Assembly: GCA_025362315.1 (NCBI GenBank)
Contig: JANYGP010000040.1
Coordinates: 62,001-126,000, forward strand
Length of the DNA stretch: 64,000 nucleotides
Reading direction: 5' to 3'
Source of the DNA: Polaromonas sp.
Lineage (GTDB): Bacteria > Pseudomonadota > Gammaproteobacteria > Burkholderiales > Burkholderiaceae_C
Shown here: positions 8,294 through 16,783 of the stretch, piece after piece
Layout: each line of letters opens with the position of its first letter
Position numbering within the stretch: position 1 is the first letter of the stretch
Notes under the pieces: generated by a model
The model's input: the letters and a program-made list of their open reading frames with translations, nothing else
Databases searched by the model: none
Told to the model about the DNA's origin: nothing
Program-made: the position numbers and the translations under genes

Positions 8294-9142
8294 ATGGCAC
8301 TGAACGCGATTGACCGGTGGCTCATGGCCACATCGCCCCTGCAAGGCGACCTGTCTGGCTTCAAGCGTTTTCTCCTGGAATTTGGCTACTTTGGCCTGAA
8401 GGAAGCCAGAGCCTGTTTGTTTGCGGGTTTATTTTTTGCGTCAGTTTTTTTGCTGCCGCGCGCAGGGATTGTGGGGATTCCCCGCTACGACGTGTTGCTT
8501 GCGATGGCGCTGGGTATTCAGGTGTGGATGGTTGCAGTCCGACTTGAAACTTTAGATGAACTCAAAGCCATCGGTCTGTTTCACGTGGTGGGTTTTGTGC
8601 TGGAGGTGTTCAAAACGTCTGCCGCAATTGGGTCGTGGAGCTACCCCGATCTTGGCTACACCAAGGTTTTAGGTGTGCCGCTTTTTTCTGGCTTCATGTA
8701 TGCAGCTGTCGGCAGCTACATCATCCAGGCGTGGCGGCTTTTTGACTTGCGAATTGAGCACCATCCGCCGTACTGGATGTGTGGACTCATGGCCATGCTG
8801 ATTTATGCCAATTTTTTTACCCATCATTTTATTGGCGACTATCGTTGGTACGTAGCTGCCGGGTTGTGCGGCTTGTATGCGCGGGCGACTGTGGTTTTCA
8901 CGCCTTATGACCGCGAACGAAAAATGCCTTTGCTGGTGGCTTTCGTTCTGATTGGATTTTTCATTTGGCTGGCTGAAAATATAGCTACTTTGTTTAGCGT
9001 GTGGAAATACCCAAATCAGATGGGCGCTTGGACAACTGTTCACCTGGGCAAATGGAGCTCGTGGTCGTTGTTGGTGGTGATGACTTTTACCATCGTGGCC
9101 AACTTGAAGCACATCAAAGCACGTATCCACGTGCCTGACTAA
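8294..9142 (+). CDS. DUF817 family integral membrane protein
   Basis: A 282-residue protein with about eight hydrophobic segments and aromatic-rich loops (SGFMYAAVGSYI, ANFFTHHFIGDYRWY, WLAENIATLFSVW). The pattern, including FKTSAAIGSWSYP and the histidine cluster THH, matches my recollection of DUF817, a membrane family of unknown function. The conserved His, Glu and Asp residues within or near helices could suggest metal binding, but that is inference. It is followed 16 bp later by another membrane protein on the same strand, and the two probably form an operon. Confidence 0.75.
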   Translation: MALNAIDRWLMATSPLQGDLSGFKRFLLEFGYFGLKEARACLFAGLFFASVFLLPRAGIVGIPRYDVLLAMALGIQVWMVAVRLETLDELKAIGLFHVVGFVLEVFKTSAAIGSWSYPDLGYTKVLGVPLFSGFMYAAVGSYIIQAWRLFDLRIEHHPPYWMCGLMAMLIYANFFTHHFIGDYRWYVAAGLCGLYARATVVFTPYDRERKMPLLVAFVLIGFFIWLAENIATLFSVWKYPNQMGAWTTVHLGKWSSWSLLVVMTFTIVANLKHIKARIHVPD

Positions 9143-9158
9143 TTTTGGAGTTGAGCAC

Positions 9159-9566
9159 GTGTCGACACAACAGGCAAGCGCAATTGGCATAGGATTTGAC
9201 CGCGAAGCGTTCTTGTTCGCCATTCTCATTTTTATTGTTGAGGCGCTGATTGCGACAGTTTGGTCACACCACACGCTGTTGCGAAGTTTTGGAGGTGATG
9301 TGCTGGCAGCGGTTTGGGTTTATTTTGTTCTTAAAACTTGCATCAAAGCACCAGTTGCCATTCTGGCAATCGCCGCGTTTGCCGTAGGATGTGGCGTGGA
9401 AATAGCGCAATTTGTGACCTCTGAAATTGGCTGGCGTTCTGACCATGCGGTATTGCGGATTGTCCTTGGCTCGGTCGCAGACTGGCGCGATGTGGCGGCC
9501 TATGGTGCTGGTGCGACGCTGGTGGCAGCTTTTGAATGGGTGCGCCAGCGGCTCACCTTTAGCTGA
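9159..9566 (+). CDS. DUF2809 family small membrane protein
   Basis: A 135-residue protein with four predicted membrane helices and the DUF2809 pattern: FDREAFLFAILIFIVEALIA, then GDVLAAVWVYFVLK, VEIAQFV and a C-terminal LGSVADWRDVAAYGAG. The start is GTG at 9159 with GGAG about 8 bases upstream. The family is found beside or near VanZ-like proteins and has no assigned function. It is 16 bp after the DUF817 gene, suggesting that both act at the inner membrane in the same process. Confidence 0.75.
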   Translation: MSTQQASAIGIGFDREAFLFAILIFIVEALIATVWSHHTLLRSFGGDVLAAVWVYFVLKTCIKAPVAILAIAAFAVGCGVEIAQFVTSEIGWRSDHAVLRIVLGSVADWRDVAAYGAGATLVAAFEWVRQRLTFS

Positions 9567-9583
9567 GCACGGCTGGCTTGCAG

Positions 9584-10492
9584 CTATCGGGCAGCTGCTT
9601 GGCGTTTACTCAAAAATACCAACATCACGCCTGCCAAAATCACGCTGCAAGCCATCCATTCAGCGCTGCTCACTACCTCGCCGCCCAGCGCTACTCCCAT
9701 GCCCAGCGCAATGACCGGGTTGACAAACGCATAGCTGGTGGCCACCGCTGGCGTTGCGTTGGCCAGCAAGTACAAATAGGCACTGAACGCCACCAGCGAG
9801 CCAAAGACCACCAGATAAGCCCACGCCGCAAGCGCTAATGGCCGCGGCGGCCAATGAGGCTGCTCGCCAAGGATGAGTGAAATCACCATCAGCACGGCAC
9901 CACCGCAAAGCATCTCGCTGGCGAAACCCATGGGGCCTGGCGCCAATGGCAGGTGCGTGGTTTGAAGTACCGAGCCCAGCGACCAGGCAATCACAGACCC
10001 ACCCATCAGCGCAATCCCGACTGGCGAGGCTGAAAAGCTGGCCCCACGTACCAGCAGCAGCACACCCAACGCGCCCAGGAGCATGCCCGCCGCTTCGACA
10101 CGGGTCGGGCGCTTGCCGGAGAGCAAGCCAAACGCACAGACCACAATGGGGACTGTGGCAATGAAGGTGGCAACAAAGCCCGAACCAATGGTCTGCTGCG
10201 CACTGGCCAGCCAGCCCATCGCAGCGGCCAGCATCAGGCAGCCAGCAACAGCCGCGTTGCGCCACTGGAGCCGGTTAGGCCAGGGCTGGCCACGCCACCG
10301 CATCCAGACCAGCAGCAATGCGCCTGCCACAACAAAGCGTGACCCCATCTGAAAGTAAGGTGGAAAACTGACCAGTGCAAAGCGGATGGCCAGATAGGTT
10401 GATCCCCACACCAGGTAGCAGGCCAGCAAGGCTGGCAGCAGCCAGCGTGCAGGGTCTTTCTGGCGATTCAACGTTGTAGCAACAGCATTCAT
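9584..10492 (-). CDS. EamA/DMT-family permease
   Basis: A 302-residue member of the drug/metabolite transporter superfamily with ten predicted helices arranged as two EamA repeats; the first repeat opens YLVWGSTYLAIRFAL, the usual EamA signature region. Such proteins often export amino acids or related metabolites. The ATG at 10492 is used because upstream sequence overlaps the divergent regulator. The gene is divergent from an Lrp/AsnC-type regulator 84 bp away, a common pairing for amino-acid exporters, so control by that regulator is likely. Substrate unknown. Confidence 0.85.
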   Translation of the reverse strand: MNAVATTLNRQKDPARWLLPALLACYLVWGSTYLAIRFALVSFPPYFQMGSRFVVAGALLLVWMRWRGQPWPNRLQWRNAAVAGCLMLAAAMGWLASAQQTIGSGFVATFIATVPIVVCAFGLLSGKRPTRVEAAGMLLGALGVLLLVRGASFSASPVGIALMGGSVIAWSLGSVLQTTHLPLAPGPMGFASEMLCGGAVLMVISLILGEQPHWPPRPLALAAWAYLVVFGSLVAFSAYLYLLANATPAVATSYAFVNPVIALGMGVALGGEVVSSAEWMACSVILAGVMLVFLSKRQAAAR

Positions 10493-10496
10493 GGGG

Positions 10497-10506
10497 TTAA
10501 TATTAA
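10497..10506. promoter_or_regulatory. TTAATATTAA palindrome in the exporter/regulator intergenic region
   Basis: A perfect 10-bp AT palindrome lies just upstream of the exporter start in the 84-bp space shared with the divergent Lrp/AsnC gene. Lrp-type proteins bind AT-rich degenerate palindromes, so this is a candidate binding site. Confidence 0.3.
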
Positions 10507-10576
10507 TTTTATAAAGCGGGGATGAACATGCATAATTAATGGTGTTTATTCTCTTTGACCTTACTTTTGAACGTTG

Positions 10577-11077
10577 ATGAACACTTTGGCAGAAACCCAT
10601 GAATTTGACGCTTATGACACCGCCATTCTTGCGGCGTTGCAAAAAGATGCACGCATCACGATGGCGCAACTGGGCCGGCTGGTGCATTTAAGCCAGCCGG
10701 CTGTCACGGAAAGGGTCAGAAAGCTTGAGCTGTCGGGCGTCATTACGGGCTACCGGGCTCAGGTCAATTACGAGCGGCTGGGCTACGGCATCCGGGCCAT
10801 CGTGCGGGTAGGCCGCGCCGAATACGCACGTGTGGTCAAGCTGGTTGAGCAGACGCCTGAAGTTATCACGGCTTACAACGTCACAGGCGACGACAGCTGG
10901 GTGATGGAAATTGCGGTGATTGACGTTGGCCACCTGGATGCTGTGGTAACCAAATTCTGCATCCTGGCCGAAACCGCCACCTGCATCGTGCTGAGCGCAC
11001 TGCGCGAAGGTTTGGCCGTGCTGCCAGCCCGCCGGGAAAGCATCAAGCCAACCATCAAAAAAGTTACGGGCCGCTAG
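10577..11077 (+). CDS. Lrp/AsnC family transcriptional regulator
   Basis: A 166-residue regulator with an N-terminal HTH (residues 10-60, DARITMAQLGRLVHLSQPAVTERVRKL) and a C-terminal RAM/ligand-binding domain (GDDSWVMEIAV). It probably senses an amino acid and controls the divergent EamA exporter. The ATG at 10577 is preferred over the TTG immediately before it. After the gene the sequence contains a dispersed-repeat copy rather than another gene. The effector cannot be read from the sequence. Confidence 0.88.
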   Translation: MNTLAETHEFDAYDTAILAALQKDARITMAQLGRLVHLSQPAVTERVRKLELSGVITGYRAQVNYERLGYGIRAIVRVGRAEYARVVKLVEQTPEVITAYNVTGDDSWVMEIAVIDVGHLDAVVTKFCILAETATCIVLSALREGLAVLPARRESIKPTIKKVTGR

Positions 11078-11140
11078 TCTGCCACCGGTTCGCAACAGCC
11101 AATATGCGCTGATTGGCGTAACGCAGATTAAAATTGGCAG

Positions 11141-11184
11141 ATAGCCCAATAGATACAGGCGCTGGGAGCTCCTGAAATAGGAGC
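11141..11184 (-). repeat. Dispersed ~48-bp repeat copy
   Basis: On the minus strand the segment runs GCTCCTATTTCAGGAGCTCCCAGCGCC (first part) to TTGGGCTAT, matching the family core CAGGAGCT and the GGGCTA end. It lies in the 243-bp space between the Lrp gene and the phasin-like gene, a space in which I see no convincing gene. Confidence 0.65.
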
Positions 11185-11320
11185 ATCATGCGCCATGTGT
11201 CATATCTTCAATACCGTCACCAACTCCGCCATGGATTGCGCTATTTGTCCAGCCTCTTGCAAAGCCTTTTTTATCGAGCCGTTTACACAGCCTTTTATCA
11301 GGCGTTTACCGAAGTCTTTG

Positions 11321-11848
11321 TCAGGCGGCTTTGGCTGCCCGTCGCTGGGCAAAAGCAGTAGTGCGCTTGACAGTAGCGTTGGCAATGTCGTCACCAGCTA
11401 TTTTGCTGGCCAATGCTGCTGATTTTTGCTCGACTTTGGCAGCAAATTCACTGAGTGCCAAAACGCCTGGCTTGCTGACTTGTGCAAGCGTATTGAGCGT
11501 ACCCAGACCCGTTTTTTCCTCAAACAAACTGGCATTGGCTGCAACGCGTTCAATGCCAGCCTCGGCCAGCCTGACCAGCTGGCTCACCATCAGTTCTGCG
11601 CCTTTGGTGGTTTGTGTCAATCCACGTGTGTAGTACATGCTAAATGCCAGCTGGGCAGCGGTTGCATTTTTGGCGACTTCGCTGGTCAGTTGCGAACGTG
11701 ATTGCTTCAGGGCTGAATTCCAGCGCTGTTCAAGCACGGTCACCACACGCTCGCCCCCTGCCTGATAAGCGTCGATGACGTTTTTGGCGGTGTTGCCGTA
11801 GGTGCCAATCAGGTCAGCAGCAACAGTTGAAAGATTTTTGGTGGTCAT
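11321..11848 (-). CDS. Phasin-family protein
   Basis: A 175-residue, alanine-rich, mostly helical protein with a C-terminal Ala/Lys/Arg tail (AFAQRRAAKAA). The helical heptad-like organisation and composition resemble phasins that coat polyhydroxyalkanoate granules. No signal peptide or catalytic motif is seen. Neighbouring genes are not PHA synthesis genes, so the role is inferred only from family resemblance; a general coiled-coil or histone-like protein remains possible. Confidence 0.6.
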   Translation of the reverse strand: MTTKNLSTVAADLIGTYGNTAKNVIDAYQAGGERVVTVLEQRWNSALKQSRSQLTSEVAKNATAAQLAFSMYYTRGLTQTTKGAELMVSQLVRLAEAGIERVAANASLFEEKTGLGTLNTLAQVSKPGVLALSEFAAKVEQKSAALASKIAGDDIANATVKRTTAFAQRRAAKAA

Positions 11849-11917
11849 AACGGGTCCTTGAAAAAAATGAGATAACCGAAGGATACGTAATTACCCTAGG
11901 TGGTGCGCCCTAACGGG

Positions 11918-12826
11918 TTAGAGCAATTCGTCCAATACCGCCATTGTCAGCATCGGAATGTCGTGCTTTGCAGCCAGCTGGTCCAGTTGCTGGCGTGTCT
12001 TGCCCATCAGCCACGCAGCGATGGCCAGGCGGGTATCCGCTTCCATCATGGCATGTGCGCTGGTGGCCGGCAAACCTGCCGCGGCGCACAGCCGAGCCGC
12101 AAAATGTGGCTCCAGTGCAGCAACTGCCACCCGGCCATTCTGGCAGGCATACAACTGATATCCGGCATGTCCGCCACCGACCGCAGCGCCAGCTGTTGTC
12201 AATCCCCAGGTTCTGGGCAGTGCCAGGCAAGCCGCTGCAAAAGACAAGGCAATTTCAATGTACACACCCTTGCCATGTCTGGCTTGGTGCAGGGCAGCCT
12301 GCAGCACGGCCTTGCTGGCTTGAAGTGACCCTGCCATGTCAGCGTACAGCGTAGTGGGCAAGGCCATTGCAGTCACCAGGCCCACCTCTGCCAGATAAGT
12401 CAGGTCGTGGCCAGGCTCCTCTGCCCGAAGTCCCGTGCCGCCAACAATGGCCACCTGGCTCAGTTGCGGGTGCTGTTTGTGCAGTGCAGCCCAGCTCAGC
12501 CCCAGCTTGGCCAGCGCGGATGGGCGAAACGATGTCAGCAGCACATCCGTGCGGGCGAGTTGGCGATGCAGGGCTTTTTGCCCGGCACCGCTTTTCAGGT
12601 CGGCAGTTGTGATGCGGATGCCATGGTGCAAAGCTGCATAGGCAACAGGGCTGTACAGGCGCATTGGGTCGCCGCCAGGCGGCTCCAGTTTTGTGCAGCG
12701 GGCACCCAGTTGCTGGCATTGCATCAGCGCTGCCGGGCCGGGCAGGTTCAGCGCCAGGCTGAGGATGCGCGTGCCTTTGAGGGTTTGCAAAGCCGGTTTT
12801 GAAGCAGGCACTTTGATGGGATCCAT
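11918..12826 (-). CDS. CaiB/BaiF (family III) CoA-transferase-like protein
   Basis: A 302-residue protein with the family III CoA-transferase layout: an N-terminal Rossmann segment (LKGTRILSLALNLPGPAALMQC), EPPGGDPMR, LKSGAG, and GHDLTYLAEVGL, where the Asp is in the position of the catalytic Asp of the family. Members transfer CoA between acids or act as alpha-methylacyl-CoA racemases. At 302 residues it is shorter than the usual 360-400, and the C-terminal region after residue 220 is compact, so its activity may differ. It stands alone between a phasin-like gene and a cytochrome peroxidase gene. Confidence 0.78.
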   Translation of the reverse strand: MDPIKVPASKPALQTLKGTRILSLALNLPGPAALMQCQQLGARCTKLEPPGGDPMRLYSPVAYAALHHGIRITTADLKSGAGQKALHRQLARTDVLLTSFRPSALAKLGLSWAALHKQHPQLSQVAIVGGTGLRAEEPGHDLTYLAEVGLVTAMALPTTLYADMAGSLQASKAVLQAALHQARHGKGVYIEIALSFAAACLALPRTWGLTTAGAAVGGGHAGYQLYACQNGRVAVAALEPHFAARLCAAAGLPATSAHAMMEADTRLAIAAWLMGKTRQQLDQLAAKHDIPMLTMAVLDELL

Positions 12827-12916
12827 TGCTATGATCAGAGGAGCTGCCAGCGCCCATTTTGTATGGGCTTGAGTGTTATTTTATTCATAAACAGCAGCTT
12901 TTGGTTGCTGTATAAA

Positions 12917-12941
12917 AAAAGCCCCGGTAAAGGGGCTTTTG
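12917..12941 (-). terminator. Rho-independent terminator of the di-haem peroxidase gene
   Basis: AGCCCC (12920-12925) and GGGGCT (12932-12937) form a stem with a 6-base loop, and the minus strand continues into a run of seven T. The hairpin begins about 20 bases after the stop codon of the minus-strand peroxidase gene. Confidence 0.85.
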
Positions 12942-12957
12942 CGCTGAATGTGATGCA

Positions 12958-13971
12958 TCAAGGCAGCTTGGGTTGTTCCCACGTTTCTGTGCTGGTCAGT
13001 GTTTTCAAAAACGCCACGACCTGACCCACTTCCTTGTCGGTCAGCTGGGTGTCCCGCAAGATGGGTGACTTGTTGGGGTCAGGCTTGCCGCCGCCGGCCA
13101 TGTAGCGAACCGCGTCTTCCAGCTTGGCCACGCTGCCATCGTGAAAGTAGGGGCCCGACAACTCAATGGAGCGCAAAGTTGGTGTTTTGAACGCGCTCAT
13201 GTCGGCCGGCTCTTTGGTGACGTTGAAGCGGCCCACATCCGGCTTGGCCTTGCCATGCTCCAGCCCGATGTTGAAAAACGTGCTGTTGCCATACATCGGC
13301 GGGCTGTGGCAAACGATGCACTGGCCCTTGCCGGCAAAGACTTTGTAGCCTTCCACCGCATCTTTGGACACAGCTTTGACATCGCCCATCTCATATTTGT
13401 CCCAGGGTGCGTTTTCGCTGTTCAGCGTTCTGAAAAAAGTCGTCAGCGACTTGACAATGTTGTCCGGCGTGGCGGGCCCGCCATAGACCGCCTGAAACTG
13501 GGTGACATAGCCTGGCACAGTGTTGATCAAGGCCGCAATCTTGACTGGATCGGCCAGTGTCTGCCCACGCCATGCGGCCAGCGTCTGGCCTTCAAGGGTG
13601 GCAGCCCGGCCGTCCCAGTACCAAAGCGACTGATGGCCCACGTTGTACAGCGTGGGCGTGTGGCGGGTGTTGATGCTGCCGTCTTCTTTGGCAGACAGCG
13701 CGTTGGCATCTGTCCAGCCCAGGTCGCGGTAATGGCAGCTCTGGCAGGCTGCTTTGCCACCGCCCGACAGGCGCGTGTCAGCAAACAATTGCTTGCCCAA
13801 AGCCACCTTGGCGGGTGTCGTGGGATTGTCAGCCGGGTAGGTCATGGGCGGCAATGCGGACATGCGGCCAACAATGGGTTTGGCCTCTTCGGGTGTGGCG
13901 CAACTGGCAAGCAGTGTCAGCGCGCCTGCACTGCAGGCAGCGGCCAGCAACCACGCTGTTATTTTTGTCAT
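12958..13971 (-). CDS. Di-haem cytochrome c peroxidase (CcpA/MauG family), probable lipoprotein
   Basis: A 337-residue exported protein with two c-type haem sites, CQSCH at about residues 75-79 and CIVCH at about 218-222, and the family features YWDGRAATLEGQ and SGPYFHDGSVAKLEDAV. Bacterial members reduce hydrogen peroxide in the periplasm with electrons from small cytochromes, while MauG relatives modify proteins. The N-terminus ALTLLASC is a plausible lipobox with Cys23, so membrane anchoring is likely. It ends at a clear terminator and seems to be a single-gene unit. Confidence 0.85.
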   Translation of the reverse strand: MTKITAWLLAAACSAGALTLLASCATPEEAKPIVGRMSALPPMTYPADNPTTPAKVALGKQLFADTRLSGGGKAACQSCHYRDLGWTDANALSAKEDGSINTRHTPTLYNVGHQSLWYWDGRAATLEGQTLAAWRGQTLADPVKIAALINTVPGYVTQFQAVYGGPATPDNIVKSLTTFFRTLNSENAPWDKYEMGDVKAVSKDAVEGYKVFAGKGQCIVCHSPPMYGNSTFFNIGLEHGKAKPDVGRFNVTKEPADMSAFKTPTLRSIELSGPYFHDGSVAKLEDAVRYMAGGGKPDPNKSPILRDTQLTDKEVGQVVAFLKTLTSTETWEQPKLP

Positions 13972-14049
13972 GTGTGTCTCTGTTCGTTGAGGTGAAAGTA
14001 TTTTGCATTACAGGCCAGACGGTTGGTATTAAAAAATACCCTTGGTTCA

Positions 14050-15225
14050 TCACAAAGGCAGTCCCACATAATTTTCCGCCAGCGCCGTGGATGCGGCTTT
14101 GGAATGCACCAGATAGTCCAGCTCGGCCTCCTGCATTTTTTGGCCAAAGGCATCGGTCTCGGGAAAGCGGTGCATCAGCGTTGTCAATGACCATGAAAAG
14201 CGCTCGACTTTCCAGATACGGGCCAGCGCCCGCTGCGAATAGCCGTCAATGCCAGCGCTGCATTTTTCAAGATAAAAATCAATCAAAGCACTTGACAGGT
14301 ACTTCACATCCGACGCCGCCAGATTCAAGCCTTTGGCCCCCGTTGGCGGCACGATGTGCGCAGCATCCCCGGCCAAAAACAGGCGGCCAAAGCGCATCGG
14401 CTCTGCCACAAAGCTGCGCAGCGGGGCAATGCTTTTGTCAATCGACGGGCCGGTGGTGATGCGCCCGGCCAGCTCCGGGTCAAGCCGCAGGCGCAATTCA
14501 TCCCAAAAAGCAGCGTCACTCCACTGCCCAACTTTGTCGGTAATCGGGCACTGAATGTAGTATCGGCTGCGCGTCAAGCTGCGCATGGAGCACAGCGAAA
14601 ATCCGCGCGCGTGGTTTCCGTAGACGATGGCGTGGGGGGACACGGGCGGTACATCGGCCAGCACGCCCAGCCAGCCAAAAGGGTAGATGCGCTCAAACTC
14701 CTGGATGGCATCTTTCGGAACGCTGGACCGGCACACCCCGTGAAAACCGTCACATCCAGCAATGAAGTCACAAGCCAATTCATGGTGCTGGCCGTCGGTG
14801 ACGTAATGCACTTTTGGCTGGACAGTGTCAAAGTCTTCAATGCTGACGTCACGTGCTTCATACACCGTGGCCAGCCCTGCTGCATGGCGTGCATTCATCA
14901 GGTCATGCGTGACCTCAGTCTGCCCGTAAGCAGTGACGACCTTGCCGTCTGTCAGCCCTGTCACGTCAATGCTGTGGCGCTGGTTTTTGAAAACCAGTTC
15001 AATGGCGTGGTGCACCTGGCCTTCAATAGCCAGCCGTTGGCCTGCACCCACGCTGTGCAGCATGTCAACGGTGCCTTGTTCCAGAATGCCAGCGCGAATG
15101 CGGCTCAAGACATAGCTGCGGCTTTGGCGCTCAATGATGATGCTGGCAATGCCTGCCTTGTGCAGCAGCGCGCCGAGTAAAAGGCCGGCAGGACCGGCAC
15201 CGATGATGGCAACTTGAGTACGCAT
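14050..15225 (-). CDS. pobA: 4-hydroxybenzoate 3-monooxygenase
   Basis: A 391-residue FAD enzyme that uses NADPH and oxygen to convert 4-hydroxybenzoate to protocatechuate. The dinucleotide motif GAGPAG is at residues 9-14, the DG motif in GCDGFHG near 160, and the FAD-ribose motif GDAAHIVPPTGAKGLN near 287. It is collinear with Pseudomonas PobA (394 residues). The ATG at 15225 gives the usual MRTQVAIIGAGP start; upstream in-frame sequence is not conserved. No pobR-type activator is adjacent, so its control is not apparent. It lies beside transport and box genes for related aromatic acids. Confidence 0.95.
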   Translation of the reverse strand: MRTQVAIIGAGPAGLLLGALLHKAGIASIIIERQSRSYVLSRIRAGILEQGTVDMLHSVGAGQRLAIEGQVHHAIELVFKNQRHSIDVTGLTDGKVVTAYGQTEVTHDLMNARHAAGLATVYEARDVSIEDFDTVQPKVHYVTDGQHHELACDFIAGCDGFHGVCRSSVPKDAIQEFERIYPFGWLGVLADVPPVSPHAIVYGNHARGFSLCSMRSLTRSRYYIQCPITDKVGQWSDAAFWDELRLRLDPELAGRITTGPSIDKSIAPLRSFVAEPMRFGRLFLAGDAAHIVPPTGAKGLNLAASDVKYLSSALIDFYLEKCSAGIDGYSQRALARIWKVERFSWSLTTLMHRFPETDAFGQKMQEAELDYLVHSKAASTALAENYVGLPL

Positions 15226-15338
15226 GTTGTTGATTTTGAAATGATTGATTTTGACCAGTTTGACAAGATTGACTCGGAGGTTACCAATCGGTAACAATAA
15301 GACTACTGAGTAATTACTTTAAAAAAACGGATCCATCG

Positions 15339-15962
15339 ATGTTATTTCAAGCCTCCACACGTCGCCACTTCAACAAACTGCTGGCAGGCCTGGTCACATC
15401 AGGCGCCATGGTCCAAGCGGCAGCCCAATCACCCGCGAAGCCGCCAAGCGCATCCAGAGTACCCGGTGAGCTGAACGCTTTTGCCCAGGGTACAGGCTGG
15501 CAGATGCAGGGCACAGGTGTTTTGCGTTTTTTCGGTTTCAAGGCTTATGACGCCAATTTATGGACGGCTGGTTCAGTCAAGGCCAATCCGCTGGCAGACA
15601 AAAGCCTGTTTGCGCTTGAAATTGTGTATAACACCGGCATCAAGGCTGAAGAAATCGTCAATGTTTCCCTGATTGAAATGGCCCGCCTGAAAAAACTCAG
15701 CGATGCGCAAATCAAAACATGGACAGCTGACATGCAGCGGACGTTTCCCAATGTGGCACAGGGCGACCGCCTCACGGGCGTGTACGTGCCGAAGGTGGGC
15801 ACACGGTTTTTCTTCAACTCAAAATTGATCGCAGAGATCAATGACCCGGCGTTTGGCGATGCGTTTTTTGCCATCTGGCTGGACGAAGGCACCAAGCGGG
15901 CTGAGCTTCGCCGGGCCTTGCTGGGGTTGCCAGTTGCTGCAGCCACTGCCATCAACAACTGA
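15339..15962 (+). CDS. Chalcone isomerase-like secreted protein
   Basis: A 207-residue protein with a signal-type N-terminus (residues 1-30, MLFQASTRRHFNKLLAGLV, possible Tat-like RR) followed by a chalcone-isomerase-fold domain: GTGVLRFFGFKAYDANLW, FALEIVYNTGIKAEEIV, MQRTFPNVAQGDRLTGVYVP and FGDAFFAIWLDE. Bacterial proteins of this fold generally lack flavonoid activity and their role is unknown. It is divergent from pobA. Its 3' end runs into a 13-bp tandem repeat that covers the stop codon. Confidence 0.8.
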   Translation: MLFQASTRRHFNKLLAGLVTSGAMVQAAAQSPAKPPSASRVPGELNAFAQGTGWQMQGTGVLRFFGFKAYDANLWTAGSVKANPLADKSLFALEIVYNTGIKAEEIVNVSLIEMARLKKLSDAQIKTWTADMQRTFPNVAQGDRLTGVYVPKVGTRFFFNSKLIAEINDPAFGDAFFAIWLDEGTKRAELRRALLGLPVAAATAINN

Positions 15963-16014
15963 AGTTGACAGCTGATATCGACAACTGATGTCAACAACTG
16001 ATCTCAACAACGGA
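15950..16014. repeat. 13-bp tandem repeat, five units, spanning the stop codon of the chalcone isomerase-like gene
   Basis: Units are 15950-15962, 15963-15975, 15976-15988, 15989-16001 and 16002-16014, with consensus TNTCAACAACTGA; the second and fifth are the most diverged. The first unit supplies the last codons and TGA stop of the upstream gene, and each repeat carries a TGA in the same phase of the unit. Confidence 0.8.
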
Positions 16015-16023
16015 CAAGAGCTG

Positions 16024-16734
16024 TCAAACACCCAGGTATTGCTGCAACAGTTCAGGCTGGTCGTTCAGCGCTTTTGAGGTGCCCTCAAACACCACTTCCC
16101 CCTTGACCAGAATCACGTTGCGGTCGGTGATTTGCGTGACATGTTTGTGATTTTTGTCGACGATCACGGTGCTGATGCCAGTGGTTTTGATCAGCTGGCA
16201 AATGCGCCAGATGTCTTTGGCAATCAGCGGTGCCAGGCCTTCAGTGGCTTCGTCCAGGATCAGCACGTCCGGGTTGGTCATCAGCGCGCGGCCAATAGTC
16301 AGCATTTGCTGCTCGCCACCGCTCAGTTGCTGTCCGCCATGGTTCAGGCGTTCTTTCAAGCGTGGAAAGGTGTCGAGCACACGGTCGTAGGTCCAGTCGC
16401 GCTGACCGCGGGTTCCGGCCCGTGCGGCCATCTTCAGGTTTTCAGTCACATTCAGATTGCCAAAGATACCTCTGCCTTCAGGCACATACGCGATGCCCAT
16501 CTGGGCAATTTCATAGGGCGCCCGGCCTGTCATGGTTTTGCCTGCAATCTCAATCGAACCACCGCGCGGTTTGACCAGCCCCATGATGCTTTTGAGCAGC
16601 GTGCTTTTGCCCATGCCATTGCGGCCCATCAGGCCAATGGTTTGCCCACGCGCGACGGTGAAATTAACGCCGCGCAGGATGTGGCTGGCACCGTAGTAGG
16701 TCTCCAGGCCGTGGGCGTTGATCAGGTTGGTCAT
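16024..16734 (-). CDS. livF: Branched-chain/aromatic acid ABC transporter ATP-binding protein LivF
   Basis: A 236-residue ATPase with Walker A GRNGMGKST at residues 37-45, signature LSGGEQQ near 137 and Walker B LILDEATEGL near 158. It forms the second ATPase of a HAAT-family (Liv) uptake system with LivG, LivM, LivH and the binding protein at 20352-21539. The gene is last in the livH-M-G-F series on the minus strand. Because the cluster lies between pobA and box genes, its substrate may be benzoate or a similar aromatic acid rather than a branched-chain amino acid; this is context inference. Confidence 0.92.
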   Translation of the reverse strand: MTNLINAHGLETYYGASHILRGVNFTVARGQTIGLMGRNGMGKSTLLKSIMGLVKPRGGSIEIAGKTMTGRAPYEIAQMGIAYVPEGRGIFGNLNVTENLKMAARAGTRGQRDWTYDRVLDTFPRLKERLNHGGQQLSGGEQQMLTIGRALMTNPDVLILDEATEGLAPLIAKDIWRICQLIKTTGISTVIVDKNHKHVTQITDRNVILVKGEVVFEGTSKALNDQPELLQQYLGV

Positions 16735-16743
16735 TGTGGTTTG

Positions 16744-16780
16744 GCCCCCACCTCAGCCCTCCCTGGGTGCGGGAGGCAGG
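16744..16780. repeat. Half copy of the GC-rich hairpin repeat, between livG and livF
   Basis: GCCCCCACCTCAGCCCTCCC followed by TGGGTGCGGGAGGCAGG resembles the right half of the larger repeat at 20236-20347 and the one at 32551-32657. It fills most of the 49-bp space between livG and livF. Confidence 0.45.
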
Positions 16781-16783
16781 AAG

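Noticed and set aside
11200-11394. 64-codon minus-strand frame after the phasin-like gene
   Set aside because: It overlaps the 3' end of the phasin-like gene in another frame, has no ribosome site and no recognisable similarity.
12885-12912. Dispersed-repeat copy near CAGCAGCTTTTGGTTGCTG
   Set aside because: Only a short AGCAGCT match, no alignment to the rest of the consensus; looks like a local small inverted repeat.
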